In this document: positions 26,523 to 35,130 of the stretch, in pieces | Layout of the letters: each line of letters begins with the position of its first letter | Position numbering within the stretch: position 1 is the stretch's first letter | Assembly (NCBI GenBank): GCA_029564115.1 | Contig: JAKQQP010000196.1 | Coordinates: 1-59,562 of the forward strand | Direction of reading: 5' to 3' | Origin: Candidatus Rifleibacteriota bacterium | Lineage (GTDB): Bacteria; Riflebacteria; Ozemobacteria; Ozemobacterales; Ozemobacteraceae | Length of the DNA: 59,562 nucleotides | Notes under the pieces: model-generated | Databases searched by the model: none | Told to the model about the DNA's origin: nothing | Seen by the model: only the letters and a program-made list of their open reading frames with translations | Program-made: the position numbers and the translations under genes

Positions 26523-28160
26523 ATGAAGAAAATTCTGGCTGTTGCCCTCGGTTCGTTTTTTTGTTGTACACAGGCATTCGCTTTCGATGCTTCTCCGACC
26601 ACCATCAATACTGCGAAAAAATCAAATAAAAAGGTGGTTGTCAGCTCTGAATTTATTCGCAATCTTTTTGCCAGTAAAATTCTTGTCGATGGCATCGATA
26701 TGGTTTCGGTAACCGAAGACGGTCAGAGATTGTCGAGCGTTCGTGGTAAATTGTCTTCGCCTCTGAGTGGCAACCCTGTTCTGGCTGCCAAAGCCTACAT
26801 TGAAGAACACGGCAAAGTTTTCAATCTTCCCGAGAGTCGCGATGTGGATTACCTCCGCCTGGTTCGTGCTGAAGCCAGTGGCGATGTTAACCACGTGGCT
26901 TTTCAGATGAATATCGACGGTGTACCGGTTCACGAAGCTCTGGTCGAATTGCATATAGATGCTGAAGGTGTTGTGACTCTCGCCAACGGATCTTTCCCGA
27001 CCATCAAGGATATCGACAATGAAATCATTCTTAGCAAATACCAGGCAATTGGCAGAGCCCGCGAAGCTATCGGGGGCAAAAAGTTCAGAGTGATGCCTGA
27101 TGCCGAACTGCGTGTAGTTGCTGACAATGATGGCAAGGGCAAAATGGCTTATGTTGCCAGAATAGCAGTCGAAGAACCTCTCGGCGACTGGGAAGTAATC
27201 ATAAACGCAGAAGACGGTTCTGTGATGTATGTGAACAATGATATGAATTTTAAAACCGGTCTGGGTGCTGTCTATGTGACTAATCCGATACGTTGCGGCA
27301 TCACCGAAGAACCCCTCTATCACCTCACTACCAATACTCTTACCGGTAAATGGGTTGCTGTCGATAATGAAGATGGTCCTGAATCAGTGAACGAAGAAGA
27401 CAGCCACATCTACACCCCTGATAATACCCACTTCGACGAAGTTGGCATGTATAACTACATTACTACTATCCATGATTTTTTCAGTGGTCTGGGTCACACC
27501 AAGCTCGACAGACCCATCAAAGCAGTCGTTCATCTCGGCACCAATTATGACAATGCCTATTTCAGCCCCATGGAAGGCAAACTTGCCTTTGGTGACGGTA
27601 ACAAATTCAATTCTTTGGCCCGTGAAGCCGGTATTGCGTTTCATGAATATTCGCACGCAGTTCTCAACTCTATAACTTACCTGGCATACAGCGCTGAGTC
27701 TGGCGCAATCAACGAAGGTCAGGCCGACTACTTTGCCTGCTCAGTGACGAACGATCCCCTTCTCGGCGAATGGGCCGTGGCCAAAATGGGAAAACCCTAC
27801 CTGAGAACAGTTGAGAATGACCTGCACTACCCTGAAGACATTCACGGCGAAGTTCATGCCGACGGCAAAATCTGGGGAGCCGTTCTCTGGGATATCAGAA
27901 AAGCTATCGGCAAGAAAGATGCAGACCAGCTCATTTTCAAGAGTCATTTTTATCTCAACGGCAGCCGCCCGAAATTCATCGATGGCTACAACGCTCTGGT
28001 TACCGCCGATAAAAACCTGTTCGAAGGCAAGAACCTTGAAGCTCTCGAAAAAATATTTGCAAAGCGCGGTATTGTTGCTGCCAGCTACAATGGCGCAGTT
28101 CTCACCGGCGAGGACCTCAAGAGAATCAAAAAATTCAAAGAAGTTCACGGCGAAATGTAA
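26523..28160 (+). CDS. Secreted thermolysin-like metalloprotease (FTP-PepSY-M4/M36)
   Basis: 545 residues in the order of a zymogen: signal peptide (1-20, ending AFA-FDA), FTP propeptide region (about 60-110), PepSY-like propeptide (about 110-240), then the catalytic domain. Zinc ligands are in HEYSH (374-378) with the third ligand Glu398 in GAINEGQADYF, the M4/M36 pattern. The propeptide should keep it inactive until export and self-cleavage. C-terminal part (about 440-545) is helical as in M4. Activity outside the cell or in the periplasm is inferred. A strong terminator follows. Confidence 0.92.
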   Translation: MKKILAVALGSFFCCTQAFAFDASPTTINTAKKSNKKVVVSSEFIRNLFASKILVDGIDMVSVTEDGQRLSSVRGKLSSPLSGNPVLAAKAYIEEHGKVFNLPESRDVDYLRLVRAEASGDVNHVAFQMNIDGVPVHEALVELHIDAEGVVTLANGSFPTIKDIDNEIILSKYQAIGRAREAIGGKKFRVMPDAELRVVADNDGKGKMAYVARIAVEEPLGDWEVIINAEDGSVMYVNNDMNFKTGLGAVYVTNPIRCGITEEPLYHLTTNTLTGKWVAVDNEDGPESVNEEDSHIYTPDNTHFDEVGMYNYITTIHDFFSGLGHTKLDRPIKAVVHLGTNYDNAYFSPMEGKLAFGDGNKFNSLAREAGIAFHEYSHAVLNSITYLAYSAESGAINEGQADYFACSVTNDPLLGEWAVAKMGKPYLRTVENDLHYPEDIHGEVHADGKIWGAVLWDIRKAIGKKDADQLIFKSHFYLNGSRPKFIDGYNALVTADKNLFEGKNLEALEKIFAKRGIVAASYNGAVLTGEDLKRIKKFKEVHGEM

Positions 28161-28168
28161 GCGATCTT

Positions 28169-28205
28169 AAAAAAAAACTGCCGCGTAATGCGGCAGTTTT
28201 TTTTT
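28169..28205. terminator. Intrinsic terminator after the protease gene
   Basis: ACTGCCGC, loop GTAAT, GCGGCAGT, with nine A before and nine T after; works in either direction but serves the plus-strand protease gene. Confidence 0.9.
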
Positions 28206-28381
28206 ATTTAGCTCTTTATGTCAGTTCTGATTTGAGGTAGAATTAAAAGATATTTCGAAGCTTTCGGGTTCTTTTTTTGCAGTTCTGGTTTTTGGCTCGA
28301 TGGCCACAACAAACACAAGCGATGACCGAAAAGGATTCGATTCAATTTTTATGTCACACCTGATTAGCGCTGGAGAATAAA
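28206..28381 (+). other. Leader region of clpX
   Basis: 176 bases between the protease terminator and clpX. It contains a -10-like TAGAAT at 28238-28243 with only a weak -35 (TTATGT, 16 bases upstream), which would give a leader of about 130 bases. No riboswitch or clear hairpin was seen in it. Confidence 0.4.
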
Positions 28382-29710
28382 ATGAATAACTGTTTTTTTT
28401 GTGGAAAAGACCTTCGTCGTGGCGGTGATTTTGTTCGTAATACTGATGGAGTCTTGCTTTGCAAAAGCTGCGTATCTACCGCAACCGATATTTTCGTCAA
28501 AAAGGATGCCAGCCAGAAAGGCAGCGTTCAGGCTGGCGAACAGAGTAACAAGGTCAATCTGCAACAGATCGTCAGAGAATACTCTCCCCGCAAAATTTTT
28601 GACGCCCTTTCTGAATACGTTATCGGCCAGGAAACAGCTAAAAAAGTTATTTCGCTTGCCGTTTACAATCATTACAAAATTCTGTCGATGATCGACGACA
28701 GTGATGTTGAATTCGAAAAGTCCAATATTCTTTTACTCGGCCCTACTGGCAGCGGGAAAACACTGCTTGCCCGCACTCTTTCCAAGATTCTGCGGGTACC
28801 TTTTGCCATAGGCGACTGCACCAGCTTCACTGAAGCCGGGTATGTCGGCGATGATGTCGAAAATGTTCTGTTGTCTTTGTTAATCGATGCCAACTACGAG
28901 GTCGAAGAGGCTCAGAAGGGCATAGTTTACCTCGACGAAATCGATAAGAAGACAAAGACTTCCAATAACGTTTCTATTTCCCGTGATGTGTCCGGGGAAG
29001 GGGTGCAGCAGGCTTTTCTGAAGTTGATAGAAGGTACTGTTGCCAATGTTCCACTTGCCGGAGGCCGCAAAAATCCGACCTCGCAGCAGGTGGTAAAAAT
29101 GGATACCAGACACATTCTTTTTATCTGCGGCGGCGCATTTGTCGGCCTTGAAAAGATTGTCGAAAAAAGGGTCAGAAAAGGTGCCTTTATAGGTTTCAAC
29201 AACGATCCGCAGCCGAAAGACAAGGCTGACTATTCTCTTTTCCATGCTGCCGAAGCTGAAGATCTTATGGAATACGGTTTTATTCCTGAGTTTATCGGTA
29301 GACTACCAGTCAAGGTGGCTTTGAACGGTCTTGGCAAAAGTGATTATCTGAGAATTCTCAGTGAACCCAAAAATGCCATCGTTCGTCAGTATGCCAAACT
29401 TTGTCAGATGGATGGCTGCGAACTGGTATTTGCCCGCGATGGTCTTGAAAGAGTCGTTGACATTGCCATGGAAAAGAATACAGGCGCTCGTGGCCTGAGA
29501 GCTGTTTTTGAAAGAATTCTGCGCAATGACATGTTTCTGTTGCGTGAGAACGGTCGTAAACAGATTCTGGTTGATGCAGCCTATGTTGATCGCCAGATGA
29601 CGATTCAAGAAGAAGATTTTATGCGTGAACTGAAAGAAGTCAGCGAAAAAGTGTCTGGTAAAGATGCTGACAAGATGATGGAGGCAGCGGCGCAGCTCGA
29701 TGCGGCCTGA
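28382..29710 (+). CDS. clpX: ATP-dependent Clp protease ATPase subunit ClpX
   Basis: 442 residues. N-terminal zinc-binding domain CFFCGK...CKSC (residues 4-30), AAA+ core with GPTGSGKT, pore loop GYVGDDVE and Walker [10 protein letters not shown], then the AFIGF loop used to dock ClpP and the C-terminal AAA lid [11 protein letters not shown]. ClpX unfolds tagged proteins and feeds them to ClpP. Oddly, the usual RKH substrate loop reads [10 protein letters not shown], with His replaced by Asn. clpP and tig, its usual neighbours, are not here. A shared terminator separates it from pckA. Confidence 0.96.
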   Translation: MNNCFFCGKDLRRGGDFVRNTDGVLLCKSCVSTATDIFVKKDASQKGSVQAGEQSNKVNLQQIVREYSPRKIFDALSEYVIGQETAKKVISLAVYNHYKILSMIDDSDVEFEKSNILLLGPTGSGKTLLARTLSKILRVPFAIGDCTSFTEAGYVGDDVENVLLSLLIDANYEVEEAQKGIVYLDEIDKKTKTSNNVSISRDVSGEGVQQAFLKLIEGTVANVPLAGGRKNPTSQQVVKMDTRHILFICGGAFVGLEKIVEKRVRKGAFIGFNNDPQPKDKADYSLFHAAEAEDLMEYGFIPEFIGRLPVKVALNGLGKSDYLRILSEPKNAIVRQYAKLCQMDGCELVFARDGLERVVDIAMEKNTGARGLRAVFERILRNDMFLLRENGRKQILVDAAYVDRQMTIQEEDFMRELKEVSEKVSGKDADKMMEAAAQLDAA

Positions 29711-29721
29711 TTTGTTCCAAT

Positions 29722-29766
29722 AAAAAAGGCGAGGGATGCAGTTAAGCATTCCTCGCCTTTTTTATT
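29722..29766. terminator. Bidirectional terminator between clpX and pckA
   Basis: AAAAAAGGCGAGGGATGC, loop AGTTAA, GCATTCCTCGCCTTTTTTT: about 17 bp with one G-T pair, A-run on one side and T-run on the other, between convergent genes. Confidence 0.92.
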
Positions 29767-29770
29767 GGAT

Positions 29771-31369
29771 TCAGGCGGTCATTGTTCTGGCAACCGGGCC
29801 GGCTTTAATGACTTCCGGGGTAGATTGAGATTCATACTTCTGGAAGTTTTTGTTGAAACGTGCGGCCAGGTCATAAGCAGTTTTTTCAAAGTCTGCGGCA
29901 TTTTGCCAGGTGTTGCGAGGAGTAAGGATTTCGACGGGGACGCCAGGGCATTCGCTGGGGACTTCGACATTGAAAATCGGGTCTCTGGTGAATTTTACGT
30001 TGTTCAGGCTGCCATCGAGAGCCGCTTTCAGCAAAGCGCGTGTGTATCTGATTTTCATGCGACTGCCAGTACCATACGAACCGCCGCTCCAGCCTGTGTT
30101 GACGAGCCAAAGTCTTGTGCCATGCTTTTTCATGCATTCTCCCAGCATTTTGGCATAGGTGAAAGGATGCAGCACCATGAAGGGGGCGCCAAAGCATGCT
30201 GAGAAGGTCGCTGATGGCTCTGTCACACCGGCTTCTGTACCGGCAAGTTTGGCTGTGTAGCCTGAGAGAAAGTGATACATAGCCTGTTCTGGGGTAAGGC
30301 GTGCGATGGGAGGCAGAACTCCGAAAGCATCGGCCGCCAGAAAAAACACATTGTTCGGGTGGCCGCCTTCCCCTTCCTGGACGCAGTTGTCTATGTGACT
30401 GGTGGGGTAGGTCGCTCTGGTGTTTTCGGTAATCGCATCCGAGTCATAATCAGGTGTGCGGTTCTGATCTACGGCAACGTTTTCGAGGATGGAGCCGAAT
30501 CTGATTGCATCAAATATCTGCGGTTCTGCCTCACGACTTAATTTTATGCATTTGGCGTAGCAGCCGCCCTCAAAATTAAAAATGCCTTTTTCATCCCAAC
30601 CATGCTCGTCATCACCGATCAGGCGACGTTCAGGATCAGCAGACAAAGTGGTTTTGCCTGTTCCGGATAAGCCGAAGAACAGGGCAGTTTGCCCGTTCTG
30701 GCCGACATTGGCAGAGCAATGCATCGGAAAAACGCCTTTTTTAGGCAGGATGTAGTTTAAGACTGAGAAAATGCTTTTTTTGATTTCTCCGCCGTAGTGA
30801 GAACCGCCGATGAGAACAATTTTTTCTGCAAAATTCACAAGAACGAACACATCTGAGTTGAGGCCGTAGCTTGCATAATCGCTCATCGGAATATCACAGA
30901 CGTTCAAAACAGTAAAATCCGGAATTTCTTTTAGCTCGGCAGCGTCGCGACTGTTGATAAACAGCGTTGTCGAAAAGAGAGCATGCCAGGCTTTTTCGGC
31001 GACGACTCTGACTTGAAGCCGATGATCTTTTGAAGCACCGGCAAAGCCGTCAAAGACGAAGACGTCTTTGTCTTTCAGATAATTTTTGGCAGTGGCAAAA
31101 AGCTTTGTCCAGTTTTCCGGGGCAAAGGGTTTGTTCACTTCTCCCCACCAGACGTCTTCTGTGCCAGGGGTTTTGACGATAAAACGGTCGTTGGGTGACC
31201 GCCCGAATCTTGTGCCGTTATTGCGGTCTATCAGAAGGGCACCATTGCTTGCCAGACGGCCTTCACCACGTATAATCGCGTGTTCCACGAGTTCTGCAAC
31301 TGTGAGGTTCAGATAAACGCTGCGTGTTTCGTTTATTCCGAGGTAATTCAAGCACTTATGACCCGTCAT
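29771..31369 (-). CDS. pckA: Phosphoenolpyruvate carboxykinase (ATP)
   Basis: 532 residues, normal for the ATP-type enzyme. The PEPCK P-loop GLSGTGKTT and the metal/substrate block GDDEHGWDEKGIFNFEGG are intact, as is the substrate segment NNGTRFGRSPNDRF. It converts oxaloacetate and ATP to phosphoenolpyruvate and CO2, the first committed step of gluconeogenesis, or runs in reverse in fermenters. Single gene with its own terminator. Its ribosome site is AAGGAGATAAAT before the ATG. Confidence 0.98.
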   Translation of the reverse strand: MTGHKCLNYLGINETRSVYLNLTVAELVEHAIIRGEGRLASNGALLIDRNNGTRFGRSPNDRFIVKTPGTEDVWWGEVNKPFAPENWTKLFATAKNYLKDKDVFVFDGFAGASKDHRLQVRVVAEKAWHALFSTTLFINSRDAAELKEIPDFTVLNVCDIPMSDYASYGLNSDVFVLVNFAEKIVLIGGSHYGGEIKKSIFSVLNYILPKKGVFPMHCSANVGQNGQTALFFGLSGTGKTTLSADPERRLIGDDEHGWDEKGIFNFEGGCYAKCIKLSREAEPQIFDAIRFGSILENVAVDQNRTPDYDSDAITENTRATYPTSHIDNCVQEGEGGHPNNVFFLAADAFGVLPPIARLTPEQAMYHFLSGYTAKLAGTEAGVTEPSATFSACFGAPFMVLHPFTYAKMLGECMKKHGTRLWLVNTGWSGGSYGTGSRMKIRYTRALLKAALDGSLNNVKFTRDPIFNVEVPSECPGVPVEILTPRNTWQNAADFEKTAYDLAARFNKNFQKYESQSTPEVIKAGPVARTMTA

Positions 31370-31469
31370 ATTTATCTCCTTGCCTTGTATTGATAAAATC
31401 TTCTCTGCGTTGAGTGTAACTCTTTAAGCTGTTTTCGGCAAGAAGTAAAGAGACGGGTTGCATTGAAAT

Positions 31470-31498
31470 TTGAATGATGCTATTTGTTGATGTATATA
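31470..31498 (+). promoter_or_regulatory. Candidate promoter of radC
   Basis: On plus: TTGAAT, 17-base spacer, TATATA; the start point would be near 31505, 25 bases before the preferred start of radC. Confidence 0.5.
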
Positions 31499-31529
31499 GA
31501 GACGGATTTTGGAAATTGCGAGGGAAACG

Positions 31530-32231
31530 TTGTCAGAGCAGCATAAAAAAGATGATCCGAATGCCGGGCATCGGCAGAGAATTTTTCAGCGCTTTGACCG
31601 GGCTGGCCTGGATGGCTTCGCTGATCATGAGATTCTCGAGATGCTGTTGTTTTACGTTTTTGCCCGCAAAGACACCAAGATGCTCGCTAAAGAACTCTTA
31701 AAAGAATTTGGCAGTCTGGAGAAAATATTTGCGTTGTCAGCTGACCAGATCTGCCGCATCGACGGGCTTGGCCCCTCTGCTTCGCGCCTGGTTGTGCTTG
31801 TTCGGGAAATCAGCCTGCTGCTGGGGCAGAGGCGGGCTTTGGCGGCTGATGTTGCTGTATCTAACGGCTCTGATCTGATACGTTACCTTGGCATGGCCAT
31901 GGAAAATCTGCCCGAAGAACAGTTGCGCGTCATATTTGTTAATAATGCCAATCGTATAATCAAAGACGAAGTACTGTCGCGCGGAGTAGAAGATCAGACG
32001 GCTGTTTTCCCCAGGCAGATAATGAAGCGGGCAATGTCTTTGCATGCTACCGGCATTATAGTTGTTCACAATCACCCGACCGGGCAGCTTCGCCCTTCAA
32101 ATGCAGATATTCAGATTACCAGAGCTTTGGTTGCCGCAGCTGATGCGTTGGCCATCAGGATGCTGGATCATGTCATAGTCGGCAACGAAGAAAAGGGGTA
32201 TTTCAGCTTTCGCGAGAATGGCCTGCTATAG
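31530..32231 (+). CDS. radC: RadC family protein (JAB/MPN domain)
   Basis: 233 residues. N-terminal helix-hairpin-helix-like region (about 15-85, with GHRQRIFQRF and IDGLGPSASRL) and a JAB-type metalloprotease-like domain (about 105-230) with HNHPTG and the following SNAD, the metal-binding pattern. RadC was linked to DNA repair, but its activity is unproven. Start TTG 31530 is preferred over TTG 31509 because GAGGG sits six bases before it. It converges on udk with 25 bases between and no clear terminator. Confidence 0.92.
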   Translation: MSEQHKKDDPNAGHRQRIFQRFDRAGLDGFADHEILEMLLFYVFARKDTKMLAKELLKEFGSLEKIFALSADQICRIDGLGPSASRLVVLVREISLLLGQRRALAADVAVSNGSDLIRYLGMAMENLPEEQLRVIFVNNANRIIKDEVLSRGVEDQTAVFPRQIMKRAMSLHATGIIVVHNHPTGQLRPSNADIQITRALVAAADALAIRMLDHVIVGNEEKGYFSFRENGLL

Positions 32232-32256
32232 CTTCTGCAAGCGTTTGTTGCCGGTA

Positions 32257-32889
32257 TTATTTTTCTTTTTTATGAATGAAGCCATCTGGCTTGCCTGTTG
32301 ACAGAAGGTCTCTTATTTTGCCGTAGAGAACTTCAAGGGCCACGCGATTGGTGGCACCCTGCGGAATTATCAGGTCAGCCAGATATCTGGATGGTTGTAC
32401 AAGGTTTATCGCCGCATCACGCACGGAACTTTCATACTGGGTTATGATGCTTTGCACAGTTCTGCCGCGATCGATATGGTCGCGCTTAATGCGTCTGATA
32501 ATAGCTTTGTCGAGCGGCACATCGATGTAGATTCTGAGGTCGAGCAGGGGCATCAACTCTGGAATATTGAAAATGAGCAGCCCTTCGACAATCAGGATAG
32601 GGTGGGGCGCTACAGTAACGGTTTCGACTTTGCGGTCAGAAGCTTTAAAATCATAAATTGGCCGTTCTATCGTTCTGCCATTGCGAAGCTCGTTGATATG
32701 TTGAATTAACAGGCCGGTTTCAAGGGCATCGGGGTGGTCGTAGTTTTTGATCTTGGGCTTGTCTTTTTTGGCGTAATAATACATGTCGTGCTCAAGGACG
32801 CATATTTTGCCTGGGAATCGCTCGAGCACAGCACGAGAAACACTGCTTTTACCGGAACCTGAAAGGCCGCATATTCCTATTATGTACAT
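32257..32889 (-). CDS. udk: Uridine kinase
   Basis: 210 residues. P-loop GLSGSGKSS near the N-terminus; conserved YYYAKKDKPKIKNYDHPDA block and RRIKRDHIDRGR, typical of uridine/cytidine kinase Udk. It phosphorylates uridine or cytidine to the monophosphate for pyrimidine salvage; a NupC nucleoside transporter is encoded 10 kb away. Either GTG 32895 or ATG 32889 could start it; ATG is preferred because the promoter -10 ends only six bases before GTGCGC-ATG territory, giving a leaderless message. No ribosome site is visible. Confidence 0.93.
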   Translation of the reverse strand: MYIIGICGLSGSGKSSVSRAVLERFPGKICVLEHDMYYYAKKDKPKIKNYDHPDALETGLLIQHINELRNGRTIERPIYDFKASDRKVETVTVAPHPILIVEGLLIFNIPELMPLLDLRIYIDVPLDKAIIRRIKRDHIDRGRTVQSIITQYESSVRDAAINLVQPSRYLADLIIPQGATNRVALEVLYGKIRDLLSTGKPDGFIHKKEK

Positions 32890-32895
32890 GCGCAC

Positions 32896-32923
32896 AGTTT
32901 ACCATATTTTTTTTTACAGGCAA
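32896..32923 (-). promoter_or_regulatory. Candidate udk promoter, near-leaderless
   Basis: On minus: TTGCCT, 16-base A-rich spacer, TAAACT, then six bases (GTGCGC) and the ATG at 32889. Confidence 0.45.
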
Positions 32924-32931
32924 TCAAATTA

Positions 32932-33095
32932 AAAAAAAGATCCGGGTAGACCCGGACCTGAAAAATAAGGAGGCAAACAAATCCATATACAATGTCGGCC
33001 ATGAATGATGATTCTGTTAGCATGACATTTTGTACACAAACCCGCAAAAAAACACTCTGACAAACAAACTCAAACAGATACAAAATTTGCAAAAC
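32932..33095. other. Spacer with minus-strand terminator, possible small RNA or attenuator
   Basis: The spacer between udk and tkt is 298 bases. On minus its end near udk forms TCCGGG, loop TCTA, CCCGGA followed by a T-run (32941-32956 with the T-run at 32931-32938), a good terminator. Any transcript it ends must start between here and the tkt terminators, because those already stop tkt. A weak -10 (CAGAAT) is visible near 33010. On plus a perfect AAGGAGG sits at 32966-32972 with no normal start codon at the right distance; a 22-codon frame opens at 32991 but is too far away. I see no convincing gene. Confidence 0.35.
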
Positions 33096-33129
33096 AGAAA
33101 AAAACCACAACTTTTTTTGTTGTGGTTTT
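33096..33129 (-). terminator. Second of two tandem tkt terminators
   Basis: AAAACCACAAC, loop of seven, GTTGTGGTTTT (33101-33129), followed on minus by TTTTTTTCTGTTTT. Confidence 0.88.
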
Positions 33130-33135
33130 GCAGCG

Positions 33136-33174
33136 AAAAAAGAAACAACCTCTTTTGTCGTCAGAGGTTGTTTC
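33136..33174 (-). terminator. First of two tandem tkt terminators
   Basis: An 11-bp stem (33142-33152 with 33164-33174) followed on minus by six T. It lies 20 bases after the tkt stop; a second terminator follows within 10 bases. Confidence 0.88.
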
Positions 33175-33193
33175 GGCTGGTTGAAAGATGTTG

Positions 33194-35059
33194 TTATCTG
33201 GTCAGTTTTGTCAGCGTTTCGGCAATACATTTTGCCGACAGGCCAAATGATTCGAGAAGTTCTTCCGGGGTTCCGGATCTTGGTACACTGGTGACCGCGA
33301 CATGTTTGAACTGGGATATCTGGCCGGCCAGATGCCGGGCAACAGCAGCACCAATGCCGCCTTCCGGGGCATGCTCTTCAAAAACGGCCACTTTGCCGTC
33401 TGAAGCTTTGACCAGTTTGCTCAATTCTTCGGTCGGGAATGGTTTTACGCTGTAAAGGTCGACAACCTGTATTTTTTCAGCGCCGGGTACATTTTTGAGC
33501 GCCTTTAGTACTTCGTGAACGATTACACCTGCGGTCACAACGGTGAGAGCCGGAGCGGCAGATTTGTGGGCGATTTTAAGGCCGCCGATCGGGAACTGTT
33601 CGTTTGCATCGTAAATAACTTCAGAATTTGGTCTGGAAAGTCTTACGTAGCCGGGGCCATTGTGGCGGGCCAGGTTTAAGATACAGTGGTAAGCTGAAAC
33701 TGCATCAGAGGGGTAGAACACGGCGCCTTCCGGCAGAGTCGAGAATGAGGCCAGGTCTTCAAGGGCCATTTGTGATGGGCCGTCTTCACCGATGGAAATG
33801 CCGGCGTGGGTGCCGATAAATTTAACTTTCAGCCCTGAAAGTGCGGCCATTCTTATCTGGTCAAATGCTCTGGCAAGGAAAGCGCCAAAAGTGACCGCGA
33901 AAGGAATCAGTCCGCGTGCGGCAAGCCCGGCTGCAACACCGGCCATGTTCTGTTCGGCGATAAAGCACTCTACAAAACGCTCTGGGTATTTTTCGCCAAA
34001 TTTCTGTGAATAGGTTGAATTCTGAGTGTCGCCGTCAATTACCCATATTCGTTCATCGGCCTTGCCAAGGTTCAGAAGGGCGGGTCCTACTGCCTGACGT
34101 GTAGCTGCTTTTTCGCCGATTTTGTAGGGAGCCGGTTCGACCTGATTGCTGATTGGGCCGGTAACGATCTTACCCGCTACTTCGGCAGGTCTGGCGATGA
34201 CCGGTGCTGGAGGAGTCTTCATGATGTTCTGGGCGACTTCTTCGAGAGCCTGTTCCAGACCCTGGCCAGATACTATCGGCTTGCCGTGCCAGTTATCTTT
34301 GTCGGCAATCTGACTCAGTCCGCCGCCTTTAAGAGTTCTGGCGATGACACACACAGGTTTTCCTGATACATGAACAGCCTGTTCAAGGGCTTTGAGAACC
34401 TGTTCGATGTCATGGCCATCTTCAACTACTATGGCTTCCCAGCCGAATGCTTCGACTTTGCGGGCATAGGTGCGCATATCGTGGCCATGCATGGTTTCAC
34501 GGCTCTGGCCGAGGCGGTTGACGTCGATGATGCCAATTAGGTTGTCAGTCTTAATGCTGTCTGCAAGGGCGAAGGCTTCCCAGACAGAGCCTTCGGCAAC
34601 TTCGCCGTCACCCATGAGAACAAAGGTTCTGGCGCCGTTTTTAACGACATTTTTCTGTTGAAGTGCGATCCCGAGGCCGACAGAAAGACCCTGGCCAAGT
34701 GAGCCAGTTGCCACATCGACAAAAGGAAGGCTGGGCATGGGGTGACCTTCAATGCGCGAACCCATTTTGCGCAGGGTGAAAAGTTCTTTTTCTTCAAGAA
34801 AGCCTGCTTCACACCAGGCAGCATAAAGTGCCGGGGCGGCGTGCCCTTTTGACATTACCAGGCGGTCGTTTGCGTGTGAAGCGGGGTTTTTGGGGTCATA
34901 TCTCATGACTTTGAAGAAAAGTGCAGAAAGAATTTCTGCGCATGAACAGCAGGAAGTGGGGTGCCCTGAACCGGCTTCGGCTGTTGTTTTCAGCGAAAGT
35001 TCCCTGATTCTGGCTGCGCGGTGTTTCAGTTCTTTAAGTAAAGATGCATCGTAGGACAT
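33194..35059 (-). CDS. tkt: Transketolase, animal-type single chain
   Basis: 621 residues, the length of vertebrate transketolase and shorter than the usual bacterial TktA (about 660). The thiamine diphosphate motif is GDGEVAEGSVWEA followed by IIDVNRLGQS; the N-terminus reads AGSGHPTSCCSCAEI, SKGHAAPALYA and EGHP, and the pyrimidine-binding part has EQNMAGVAAG and GEDGPSQMALEDLA. These stretches match the animal enzyme closely, as far as I recall it. It moves two-carbon units between sugar phosphates in the pentose phosphate pathway. GGAGGG precedes the ATG. Two tandem terminators follow. Confidence 0.95.
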   Translation of the reverse strand: MSYDASLLKELKHRAARIRELSLKTTAEAGSGHPTSCCSCAEILSALFFKVMRYDPKNPASHANDRLVMSKGHAAPALYAAWCEAGFLEEKELFTLRKMGSRIEGHPMPSLPFVDVATGSLGQGLSVGLGIALQQKNVVKNGARTFVLMGDGEVAEGSVWEAFALADSIKTDNLIGIIDVNRLGQSRETMHGHDMRTYARKVEAFGWEAIVVEDGHDIEQVLKALEQAVHVSGKPVCVIARTLKGGGLSQIADKDNWHGKPIVSGQGLEQALEEVAQNIMKTPPAPVIARPAEVAGKIVTGPISNQVEPAPYKIGEKAATRQAVGPALLNLGKADERIWVIDGDTQNSTYSQKFGEKYPERFVECFIAEQNMAGVAAGLAARGLIPFAVTFGAFLARAFDQIRMAALSGLKVKFIGTHAGISIGEDGPSQMALEDLASFSTLPEGAVFYPSDAVSAYHCILNLARHNGPGYVRLSRPNSEVIYDANEQFPIGGLKIAHKSAAPALTVVTAGVIVHEVLKALKNVPGAEKIQVVDLYSVKPFPTEELSKLVKASDGKVAVFEEHAPEGGIGAAVARHLAGQISQFKHVAVTSVPRSGTPEELLESFGLSAKCIAETLTKLTR

Positions 35060-35101
35060 TCTACCCTCCGGAAATTTAATCGTGGAAAAAACATCAATAT
35101 A

Positions 35102-35130
35102 GGATTAAACAAAACCGGAGGTATAGTCAA
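35102..35130 (-). promoter_or_regulatory. Candidate tkt promoter
   Basis: On minus: TTGACT directly after the stop of the upstream gene, 17-base spacer, TAATCC. The -35 is good; the -10 is weak, and TATATT a few bases later could serve instead. Confidence 0.45.

Noticed and set aside
32880..33230. A 116-residue minus-strand frame across the udk-tkt spacer
   Set aside because: It crosses three terminator hairpins, is rich in Phe/Lys from A/T runs, and has no ribosome site or family.
33030..33455. A 141-residue plus-strand frame into the tkt region
   Set aside because: Half is antisense to the certain transketolase gene and the rest crosses terminators.
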